64,000 nucleotides of DNA from Piscinibacter sp. (GTDB lineage Bacteria > Pseudomonadota > Gammaproteobacteria > Burkholderiales > Burkholderiaceae_C): the NCBI GenBank assembly GCA_016706565.1, contig JADJJI010000011.1, positions 124,001 through 188,000 on the forward strand, read 5' to 3'. The notes beneath the pieces were generated by a model, which made no database searches, was not told the DNA's origin, and saw only the letters and a list, made by a program, of their open reading frames with translations. A program made the translations under genes and the position numbers. Shown here piece after piece: positions 57,798-64,000 of the stretch; the stretch's first letter is position 1, and every line of letters starts with the position of its first letter.

Positions 57798-58463
57798 ATG
57801 GCTGACAACAACAACAAGCAAGACGCCCCCGCGGCCGGCCGCATCCGCCGCCTGGGTGTGTGGGTGTGGGGCATCGCCACCGGCGCGCTGGGCATCGCCT
57901 TCGTTGTCGGCATCCTGTTCTGGGGCGGCTTCAACACCGCCATGGAATGGACCAACCGCGAGGCGTTCTGCATCTCCTGCCACGAGATGAGGGACAACGT
58001 CTACGTCGAGTACCGCAACACGATCCACTACCAGAATCGCACCGGCGTTCGCGCCACCTGCCCGGACTGCCACGTGCCCAAGGAATGGGTGCCCAAGATC
58101 ATCCGCAAGATCCAGGCGAGCAACGAGGTGCTGCACAAGGTGCTCGGCTCGATCGACACGCCGGAGAAGTTCAACGCCAAGCGCGCCACGCTGGCGCAGC
58201 ACGAATGGGACCGCATGAAGCGGAACAACAGCCAGGAGTGCCGCAATTGCCACAACTTCAACTCGATGGACTACGCCGAGCAGAACCGGCGCGCGGCAGA
58301 CACGCACCAGAAGGCCTTCAATGCGGGCATGACCTGCATCGACTGCCACAAAGGCATTGCGCACACGCTGCCGCCGATCGAGCAGAACATCGGCGCGCCC
58401 AAGGCCGAACCGGCGCAGATGCCGGCGGCCTCGAACCCGGCCGCCTCGGGGGCCTCACGCTGA
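57798..58463 (+). CDS. napC: NapC tetra-haem quinol dehydrogenase
   Basis: A 221-residue membrane-anchored cytochrome of the NapC/NirT family that oxidises quinol and passes electrons to NapB. One N-terminal helix ([26 protein letters not shown]) anchors four haem sites: C-I-S-C-H, C-P-D-C-H, C-R-N-C-H and C-I-D-C-H. A further His or Met supplies the unusual sixth ligands. The C-terminal 30 residues are a Pro/Ala-rich tail. It ends the nap operon and overlaps the convergent mobB gene by 9 bases. Confidence 0.96.
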   Translation: MADNNNKQDAPAAGRIRRLGVWVWGIATGALGIAFVVGILFWGGFNTAMEWTNREAFCISCHEMRDNVYVEYRNTIHYQNRTGVRATCPDCHVPKEWVPKIIRKIQASNEVLHKVLGSIDTPEKFNAKRATLAQHEWDRMKRNNSQECRNCHNFNSMDYAEQNRRAADTHQKAFNAGMTCIDCHKGIAHTLPPIEQNIGAPKAEPAQMPAASNPAASGASR

Positions 58464-58967
58464 GGGCGGGTTCGCCCGGCTGAGCACGAAGTCGGCGATC
58501 GCGCCGATGTCGTGCAGGTCGAGCCAGGCGGGTGGCGCCTCGTCGCCGCCCGGGCGGGGCGCGTCGGAGGCGATGCCGGCGATGCCCGGCCAGTGCGGCC
58601 ACAGCATCGTGCGGCCGAGCGACGGCCGCCACACCTCGAGCTTGGGAAAGTCGCCCTGCTTGAAGCCCTCGACGAGCACCAGGTCGCAGCGTTGCAGCCG
58701 GCTGAGCAGGTAGTCCAGCGGGGGTTCGCTCGCGCCGCGCAACTCGTGCATCAGCGCCCAGCGTTCGTTGCCCAGCAGCAGCACCTCCTGGCAGCCGGCC
58801 TCGCGCAGGCGGTACGAATCCTTGCCCGGCCGGTCGATCTCGATCGCCTTGTGGCTGTGCTTGACCAGCGAGACGCTCAAGCCGCGCGAGGTGAGTTCGG
58901 GCACCAGCCGCTCGAGCAGCGTGGTCTTGCCCATGCCGGAGTGGCCGGCGATGCCGAAGACGTTCAT
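58455..58967 (-). CDS. mobB: Molybdopterin-guanine dinucleotide biosynthesis protein MobB
   Basis: A 170-residue GTP-binding protein that assists MobA in building the MGD form of molybdenum cofactor needed by NapA. P-loop G-H-S-G-M-G-K-T lies at residues 8-15. [25 protein letters not shown] and [20 protein letters not shown] are family signatures. ATG 58967 was chosen as it starts the P-loop domain directly. It is convergent with napC and overlaps it by 9 bases, so readthrough of one could repress the other. Confidence 0.94.
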   Translation of the reverse strand: MNVFGIAGHSGMGKTTLLERLVPELTSRGLSVSLVKHSHKAIEIDRPGKDSYRLREAGCQEVLLLGNERWALMHELRGASEPPLDYLLSRLQRCDLVLVEGFKQGDFPKLEVWRPSLGRTMLWPHWPGIAGIASDAPRPGGDEAPPAWLDLHDIGAIADFVLSRANPPSA

Positions 58968-58987
58968 GCCCGCATTCTGAGCGGTGC

Positions 58988-59023
58988 GAAAAGACAAACG
59001 GCGGCAGGTCGCCCTGCCGCCGT
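58988..59023 (-). terminator. Rho-independent terminator of the Lys/Ala-rich exported protein gene
   Basis: ACGGCGGCAGG (58998-59008) pairs with CCTGCCGCCGT (59013-59023) around a 4-base loop. Read on the minus strand the stem is followed by TTGTCTTTT, a good T run. It lies between the stop of the 115-residue gene (59044) and mobB. Confidence 0.85.
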
Positions 59024-59043
59024 CGATCTGGTCAGGCGCCGAA

Positions 59044-59391
59044 TTACTTCTTCGCCTTTTCCATGGCGTCGCTCTTGGAGAGTTCGCCCGACTTGACCGC
59101 GTCCTTGACTTCCTTCTTCACTTCGGCGCGGCTCTTCTCGGACTTCGCCGCCTGTGCAGGGCTGGCCTCGCACTCGCGGCTGGTGCCCTTGCCGGCGGCC
59201 TTCACCTCGGCGCGGGTCTTGTCCGACTGGGCCTTGGGCATGGTGGCCGCTTCGGCGCAGTCGGTCGACTTGGTCGCGGCCTTGGCCTCGGCCTTCACTT
59301 CGGCGCGGGTCTTCTCGTCGGCGGCAAAGGCACCGTGGGCAGAGAACGCGGCCAGCACCGCAACGATCAACGCAGATTTCTTGAACGACAT
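59044..59391 (-). CDS. Exported Lys/Ala-rich repeat protein, unknown function
   Basis: A 115-residue exported protein. The signal peptide is MSFKKSALIVAVLAAFSAHGAFA with cleavage before ADEK. The mature part has three near-repeats of the phrase K-(T/S)-R-A-E-V-K, each followed by A-x-x-K or K-x-V-K, and Cys in TDCAEAAT and RECEASP between repeats. It resembles small periplasmic DUF4148-type proteins of Burkholderiales, but this is a weak similarity. AAGGAG before the ATG at 59391 sets the start, and a strong terminator follows, so it is a single-gene unit. Confidence 0.78.
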   Translation of the reverse strand: MSFKKSALIVAVLAAFSAHGAFAADEKTRAEVKAEAKAATKSTDCAEAATMPKAQSDKTRAEVKAAGKGTSRECEASPAQAAKSEKSRAEVKKEVKDAVKSGELSKSDAMEKAKK

Positions 59392-59576
59392 ACCTATCTC
59401 CTTGTGGTGGTGCATCGGCACAACCTCGTGCCTCGCCAGAGCATTGTTCGGCATACCGCGGTGGGCATATTGAGTAATCACAATCTCCCGGCGAGCCGGG
59501 CTCGGGTGAACACTCCAGGTCGCCGACTTGAAATCGCGTGCCCTGGCCACAGCGGCCGTGGCTTAGAGTGCTCGGC

Positions 59577-60194
59577 ATGCCACCGGTCGAGATCTTCCTG
59601 TCCTCGCTGCTGATCGGGCTGTCGATCGCGGCGCCGGTCGGCCCGATCGGCCTGCTGACCATCCAGCGCAGCCTCGAACATGGCCCGCGCGCCGGCCTGG
59701 CCACCGGGCTGGGCGCGGCGGCGGCGGACGCGGTGTACGGCGCCATCGGCGCCTATGGCGTGCGCTGGCTGCTCGACGCCCTGATGGCCGCGCGGGTGCC
59801 GCTGGCGCTGTTCGGCGGCGCGTTCCTGCTGTGGATGGCCTGGCAACTGCTGCGTGCGCCGGTGGCTGCGCACGCGGCGATCACCGCGCCGGCACGCAAC
59901 GGCTGGCAGTACTTCGCCAGCACCTTCGTGCTCACGCTGTCGAATCCGGCGACGATCTTCTCCTTCATCGCCATCTTCGGCTCGATGGCCGGCCGGGCCG
60001 GCAGCAGCTCGCCGGCGCTGATGGTGCTGGGCGTGCTGATCGGCTCGGCGCTGTGGTGGCTGATGCTCAGCAGCGCCGTGGGCCGGCTGCGCGAGCGTTT
60101 CGACGCCACCTGGCGCCGGCGTGTCAATCTGTTGAGCGCCGCGGTGCTGGCCGCCTTCGCGCTGTGGCAACTGGCCTCGCTGGCCCGGAGCTGA
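59577..60194 (+). CDS. LysE family translocator
   Basis: A 205-residue inner-membrane exporter of amino acids or derivatives. It has six hydrophobic segments; the start IFLSSLLIGLSIAAPVGPIGLLTIQRSLEHGPRAGLATGLGAA contains the A-P-G-P-like motif (here APVGPIG) of the family, and LTLSNPATIFSFIAIFG is the second family mark. Substrate (Lys, Arg, Thr, homoserine lactone or other) is not evident. It is a plus-strand gene set in a gap of 185 bases after the divergent exported protein. A TAGAGT hexamer lies 8 bases before the ATG. Confidence 0.9.
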   Translation: MPPVEIFLSSLLIGLSIAAPVGPIGLLTIQRSLEHGPRAGLATGLGAAAADAVYGAIGAYGVRWLLDALMAARVPLALFGGAFLLWMAWQLLRAPVAAHAAITAPARNGWQYFASTFVLTLSNPATIFSFIAIFGSMAGRAGSSSPALMVLGVLIGSALWWLMLSSAVGRLRERFDATWRRRVNLLSAAVLAAFALWQLASLARS

Positions 60195-60275
60195 GCCGCG
60201 GATCGGCCTGCGCTTGATCGGCGTCAACCGTTGCGCGCACGCGGGCGACGACAGTCGCACTCTGGAGGATTGTTC

Positions 60276-61511
60276 ATGCTGCAGAGAACCGACGCCGCCG
60301 ATGCCATCGACCCGCTGATGCGGCCGTTCTTCGAGCGCAGCGGGCTGGCGGCCCTGAGGCTGGGCGGGCGTGCGCTGTTGCCCATCGTGCAGGGCGGCAT
60401 GGGCGTGGGCGTGTCCGCGCACAAACTCGCCGGCAACGTGGCTTCGCTGGGCGGCGTGGGCACGATCTCGTCGGTCGACCTGCGGCGCCACCACCCCGAC
60501 CTGATGGAGCGCACCCAGGGCCTGGCCTCGCGCCCGGGCATGGACGCCGACACCAAGGCCGTCATCGACGCCGCCAACCTCGAGGCCATCGGCCGCGAGA
60601 TCCGCGCGGCGCGCGTGCTCTCCGAGGGCCGCGGCCTGCTGGCCATCAACGTGATGCGCGCGGTGGCCGAGTACGCCGCCTCGGTGAAGAAGGCGCTGGA
60701 GGCCGGCATCGACGCCGTCGTGGTGGGCGCCGGCCTGCCGCTGGATCTGCCCGACCTCGCGTCCGACCACCCCGATGCGCTGCTCGTGCCCATCCTGTCC
60801 GATGCGCGCGGCGTGCAGCTCATCGTCAAGAAGTGGGAGCGCAAGAAGCGCCTGCCCGACGCCATCGTCATCGAACATCCGCGCCTGGCCGGTGGCCACC
60901 TCGGTGCCGCGAAGATCGCCGACCTGAACGACCCGCGCTTCGATTTCGAGAACGTGATCCCGCAGTCGCGCGCCTTCCTGAAGAGCGCCGGCATCGAGCG
61001 CGAGATCCCGCTGATCGCCGCCGGCGGCATCCGCAGCTTCGAAGACATCGCGCAGCTGCAGTCGCTCGGCGCCGCCGGCGTGCAGCTGGGCACGCCCTTC
61101 GCCGTCTGCGAAGAAGGCGATGCGAGCGAAGAGTTCAAGCAGGTGCTGGCCTCGGCCAAGGACGAGGACATGATCGAGTTCACCAGTGTCGCCGGCCTGC
61201 CCGCGCGCGCGGTGGGCACGCCCTGGCTGCGTGCCTACCTGAAGATCGAGGACCGGCTGCAGGCCGTCTCGCACGCCAAGACGCGCTGCACCAAGGCTTT
61301 CGACTGCCTGGCCCAGTGCGGCCTGCGCGACGGCCTGAAGGGCTGGGGCCAGTTCTGCATCGACAACCAGCTCGCCGCCGCGCTGCGCGGCGACGTCAAG
61401 AAGGGCCTGTATTTCCGCGGCGTCGGCGCACTGCCCTTCGGCGAGCAGATCCGCAGCGTGCGCGAGCTGATGGAGCGGCTGCTCACCCGCGTGGAGCTGC
61501 AGCCGGCCTGA
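60276..61511 (+). CDS. NAD(P)H-dependent flavin oxidoreductase / nitronate monooxygenase family
   Basis: A 411-residue FMN TIM-barrel enzyme. Family marks are PIVQGGMGVGVSAHKLAGNVASLGGVGTIS (FMN site), AVVVGAGLPLDLPDL, IPLIAAGGIRSFEDI and GAAGVQLGTPFAVCEE. Members oxidise alkyl nitronates or act as quinone reductases or trans-enoyl reductases. The C-terminal 100 residues include a Cys-rich stretch (KTRCTKAFDCLAQCGLRDG) that is not in the short bacterial NMOs and marks a longer sub-group. GGAGGAT precedes the ATG at 60276. Function beyond the family is uncertain. Confidence 0.88.
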   Translation: MLQRTDAADAIDPLMRPFFERSGLAALRLGGRALLPIVQGGMGVGVSAHKLAGNVASLGGVGTISSVDLRRHHPDLMERTQGLASRPGMDADTKAVIDAANLEAIGREIRAARVLSEGRGLLAINVMRAVAEYAASVKKALEAGIDAVVVGAGLPLDLPDLASDHPDALLVPILSDARGVQLIVKKWERKKRLPDAIVIEHPRLAGGHLGAAKIADLNDPRFDFENVIPQSRAFLKSAGIEREIPLIAAGGIRSFEDIAQLQSLGAAGVQLGTPFAVCEEGDASEEFKQVLASAKDEDMIEFTSVAGLPARAVGTPWLRAYLKIEDRLQAVSHAKTRCTKAFDCLAQCGLRDGLKGWGQFCIDNQLAAALRGDVKKGLYFRGVGALPFGEQIRSVRELMERLLTRVELQPA

Positions 61512-61535
61512 GGGCCCGAGTGCTCGCCGGCGCCC

Positions 61536-63509
61536 TCAGGCGCTCGCGGGCAGCCACAGTGGCAGGTGCAGCGCCGCCTCCAGCGGCAGCGGCGTGGCGA
61601 ACAGGAAGCCCTGGCCCTCGGCACAGCCGAGCGCGCGCAGGCCTTCCCATTGCGCGTTCGTCTCGAGGCCCACGGCGCTGACCGGCAGGCCCAGGTTGCC
61701 GGCGGTCTGCATCATCGATTCGAGCAGCAGGGCATGGCGCCCGCCGTGGCCCATGGCGGCGACGATGCCGCGGTCGATCTTCAGGCGCGACAGCGGCAGC
61801 TCCACGAGCATCGACAGCGGCGAGTGCCCGGCCCCGAAGTTGTCGAGCGTGATGCCGATGCCGGCCTCGCGCAGGCGCTGCAGCTGCAGCATCACCCCGG
61901 GCAGCTGCGTGCGGTCGTCGAAACCGTCGATGTCGACCTCCACGCGCGCCGGCGGCAGCCCGGCCATCGCGATCGTCTCGAGCATGTCGGCGGCGAACTC
62001 GCCGCGTGCCAGCTCGACGTGCGACACGTTGATCACCAGCCGCATCGGCCGGGGCGCGGCGGCCTGCAGTGTGACGAGGTCCAGGCAGGCGCGGCGAAGC
62101 ACCCAGTGGCCCACCGAGCCGATCTCGCCGCTGCCCTCGAGCCGGCGGATGAATTCGAGCGGCGCCACCTTGCCGCCGGGCTTGGTCGACAGGCGCAGCA
62201 GCGCCTCGAAGCCGAGCACGCGGCCATCGGCCAGGTCGACCACCGGCTGGTAGCGCAGGCCGTAGCCGGCGGCCTCGCCATCGAAGTGCGGGTCGAATCC
62301 GGGGTGACTGGCGTGCAGCGGGTCGTCGAGCAGCGAGGGCGTCGGCGTGCCCATCGGCGCCTCGGCCGAGAGCAGGCGGCGGCTGTGTTCGAGCTGGGCC
62401 GACAGGCGCGCGCGCTCGGCGGCCACGCGGCCATAACGCAGGCGCACCGTCTGCAGCTCCACCCCGGCCTGCAGTGCCTTGAGCCGCCAGCCGAGCTGTT
62501 CGGCGCTGCCGCCGCCGGTGCGCGAGGCAGCCGAGCGATCACGCCATCGGAGCGCGGCGACCGCGTCCTGGGACTGTTCGCACCATTGCGCCAGGGCGTC
62601 CATCAGGGTAGGGTCGTCCGGGCGGCCGCCGCGTTGCGCGCTGTCCAGAGCCTGCATGAGGGTCTTGCCGGCTGCCTCGGTCCGGCCGGCGGCCAGTTCG
62701 GCGCGGCCGAGCGTGAGCAGCAGGTCGTAGGCGCCACGCGAGTTGGCGCCGACGGTCAGCAGCGCACGCAGCGCGCGCTGGGTCGCCTCGTCGGCGCGGC
62801 CCAGGCCCATCAGGGCTTCGGCGGCCGTGGCCTCGATGTGGGCGAGCATCCAGTCACCCTCCCGCGCGGCTTCGGCACTGGAGATGTCCGACAGCGCCAG
62901 CGCGATCGAGAAGCGCGACTGCACATTGGCCAGGCAGGCCAGGTTGTGGCGTGCCTCGCGGGCCCGCTTGTCCATGCGCAGCTGCGTGAACGCGGCCAGC
63001 GCCTGCTCGAGCTGCTCGCGGCCACGGTCGGCATGGCCGGTCTGTGCGAGCACGCCGCCCAGCAGCGACTGCACCATGGCCACGCCGGGCGGATCGGCGG
63101 CGCCGGCGAGGTACTCCGATGCTGCCTCGAGATGCGGCAGCGCCTGCTCGCCCATGCCGAGGCTGGCCCACATGGCGCCCAGGCCGGTGAGCACCTTGGC
63201 GCGCACCGCGAGGTTGCCGTCGCTCTCGGCCAGCGACGCGGCGCGCTGCGTGAGCTGCAGCGCCTCGTCGATCGCCTGTTCGTAGAAGCTCGCCTTGCCC
63301 TGGAACATCAGGCTCAGCGAGAGCTCGCCATTGGCGCCCAGTTCGCGCGCCAGCTCCTCGGCCTGCAGCGCCAGGGTGCGTGCCTGCAGCGGGTCGACAT
63401 CGGCGGCCTGCTCGGCCTGGGCGTTCAGGCTGCGCAGGCGCCGCAGACGGACATGCGCCGCCAGCCGCGAAGCGGCGTCGCCGGACAAGGCGCTGGGGAA
63501 CGAGGACAT
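61536..63509 (-). CDS. TPR-EAL protein with a degenerate EAL domain
   Basis: A 657-residue soluble protein. Residues 40-330 are TPR-like helical repeats, followed by a coiled coil (335-385) and an EAL domain (about 415-655). EAL domains usually break cyclic di-GMP. Here the E-A-L-L-R motif (435-439), Asn494 and Lys577 remain, but the usual D-D-F-G reads D-N-F-G (556-559), E-x-T-E reads V-E-V-D (523-526) and A-E-G-V-E reads A-V-G-L-E (612-616). Catalysis is therefore unlikely, and a c-di-GMP receptor or scaffold role is favoured. The ATG at 63509 follows the upstream kinase fragment by 106 bases. Confidence 0.9.
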   Translation of the reverse strand: MSSFPSALSGDAASRLAAHVRLRRLRSLNAQAEQAADVDPLQARTLALQAEELARELGANGELSLSLMFQGKASFYEQAIDEALQLTQRAASLAESDGNLAVRAKVLTGLGAMWASLGMGEQALPHLEAASEYLAGAADPPGVAMVQSLLGGVLAQTGHADRGREQLEQALAAFTQLRMDKRAREARHNLACLANVQSRFSIALALSDISSAEAAREGDWMLAHIEATAAEALMGLGRADEATQRALRALLTVGANSRGAYDLLLTLGRAELAAGRTEAAGKTLMQALDSAQRGGRPDDPTLMDALAQWCEQSQDAVAALRWRDRSAASRTGGGSAEQLGWRLKALQAGVELQTVRLRYGRVAAERARLSAQLEHSRRLLSAEAPMGTPTPSLLDDPLHASHPGFDPHFDGEAAGYGLRYQPVVDLADGRVLGFEALLRLSTKPGGKVAPLEFIRRLEGSGEIGSVGHWVLRRACLDLVTLQAAAPRPMRLVINVSHVELARGEFAADMLETIAMAGLPPARVEVDIDGFDDRTQLPGVMLQLQRLREAGIGITLDNFGAGHSPLSMLVELPLSRLKIDRGIVAAMGHGGRHALLLESMMQTAGNLGLPVSAVGLETNAQWEGLRALGCAEGQGFLFATPLPLEAALHLPLWLPASA

Positions 63510-63615
63510 GCGGAGGGTCGGTGAAGCTGGGCCGCTGCATTGTCGTGCTGCGGCGTGTCGGGCGCCCATCGGATCAACCATGAGCACCACGCGCCGGCCC
63601 GCGCCGTGCAAAGAA

Positions 63616-64000
63616 TCACTGCACGCGCAAGATCGGCAGCAGCAGCCGCACGCAGGTGCCTTCGCCCGGACGCGAGTCGAACTCGACACGCGCGCCCAGC
63701 GATTTCGCGCGCGCGCGCATGTTGCGCAGGCCGCGGCCGCCGGAGCTGCCGGCGCCGGCGTCGCGGGCCTCGAACGAGGCCGCCGGGCAGCCCACGCCGT
63801 CGTCGGCGATCTCCACCTGCACGTCGTCGCCCACCCGGCGCAGGCTGACGTGGACGTGGCGCGCCCGGGCGTGCTTGAGCACGTTGGTGAACATCTCCTG
63901 CGCCAGGCGCAGCACCTGAAGCGCACTCGGCGGGTCGAGCCAGGCCAGCGGCGGCACGTCGTCGACGGCCCAGTGCAGTTGCAGGCCGGCGGCCGCGAGC
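63616..64000 (-). CDS. Sensor histidine kinase, C-terminal fragment (NarX/UhpB type)
   Basis: Only the last 128 residues are in the window; the gene continues beyond the right edge. The visible part is an ATP-binding domain of HisKA_3-type kinases: QVLRLAQEMFTNVLKHARARHV (N box), VEIADDGVGCP (G1), GGRGLRNMRARAKSLGARVEFDS (G2) and GEGTCVRLLLPI. The Glu-containing N box pattern with Thr-Asn-Val-Leu-Lys-His marks the UhpB/NarX/DegS type, whose partners are LuxR-type response regulators. The partner gene is not in view. It is on the same strand as the EAL gene 106 bases downstream. Confidence 0.88.
   Translation of the reverse strand, partial: LAAAGLQLHWAVDDVPPLAWLDPPSALQVLRLAQEMFTNVLKHARARHVHVSLRRVGDDVQVEIADDGVGCPAASFEARDAGAGSSGGRGLRNMRARAKSLGARVEFDSRPGEGTCVRLLLPILRVQ

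Noticed and set aside
59469-59490. Possible FNR-like box TTGAGTAATCACAA upstream of the Lys/Ala-rich exported protein
   Set aside because: Only one half-site is close to consensus; three of the ten fixed positions mismatch.

Overview
This is a 64 kb stretch of a high-GC chromosome with dense, short-spaced genes and no tRNA, rRNA, CRISPR array, insertion sequence or phage gene that I could find. The gene families suggest a free-living betaproteobacterium of the order Burkholderiales, probably near the Rubrivivax-Leptothrix-Methylibium group. The pointers are a nine-gene atp operon with atpI, a fused indolepyruvate:ferredoxin oxidoreductase beside an Lrp-type regulator, a Gcr-type membrane 'site-specific recombinase', ApaG, and several TRAP and Nap genes. 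This placement is inference from family content, not a database match.

Layout. 1-3 kb: an exported protein cut by the window edge, cytochrome c', a cytochrome b561 and a GNAT acetyltransferase. 2.2-4.8 kb: a sugar-acid group (HpcH/HpaI aldolase, aldose 1-epimerase, SMP-30 lactonase). 4.8-7.6 kb: a redoxin and a DsbD/ScsB-type disulfide reductase. 7.8-15 kb: atpIBEFHAGDC with a promoter and terminator. 15-19.4 kb: AEC carrier, a small hypothetical gene, rep helicase and a YhhN protein. 19.4-25 kb: a LytTR/LytS two-component pair and a secreted DUF1501/DUF1800 pair. 25-28 kb: viaA and ravA. 28-32 kb: a TRAP transporter. 32-34.3 kb: an SDR dehydrogenase, a KDPGal aldolase and a YceI protein. 34.3-38 kb: a hybrid histidine kinase, two more YceI genes and a cytochrome b561. 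38-43.4 kb: a lipoprotein, the ferredoxin oxidoreductase and its Lrp-like regulator. 43.4-49.5 kb: a diguanylate cyclase, mltA, a 38-residue membrane protein, gcr, apaG, rpe and a response regulator. 49.5-52 kb: a chemoreceptor. 52-59 kb: periplasmic nitrate reductase (napF divergent from napDAGHBC) with mobB. 59-64 kb: a Lys/Ala-rich exported protein, a LysE exporter, a nitronate monooxygenase-like enzyme, a TPR-EAL protein and the end of a histidine kinase.

How the genes fit together. Oxygen-limited respiration is one clear theme. Nap is preceded by a perfect FNR-type box, ends against mobB (which helps make the Mo cofactor NapA needs), and shares the window with cytochrome c', two b561 proteins, RavA-ViaA and a complete F-type ATP synthase. 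Sugar-acid catabolism is a second theme. Signalling is over-represented: two complete sensor kinases, a third cut by the right edge, two separate response regulators, a chemoreceptor, a GGDEF cyclase and an EAL protein that looks catalytically dead.

No single locus is clearly a new system. The places most worth a second look are the repeat-bearing insert in the TRAP permease, the Ala-Pro tether of the DUF1800 lipoprotein, the unrecognised sensor region and likely frame slip in the LytS-type kinase, the degenerate EAL protein, the symmetric dyad between apaG and rpe, and the 38-residue gene overlapping mltA and gcr. No gene-free stretch exceeds 300 bases. The longest are 16397-16667 (hairpins and a possible rep promoter), 7612-7872 (atp promoter) and 31982-32221 (nothing convincing).
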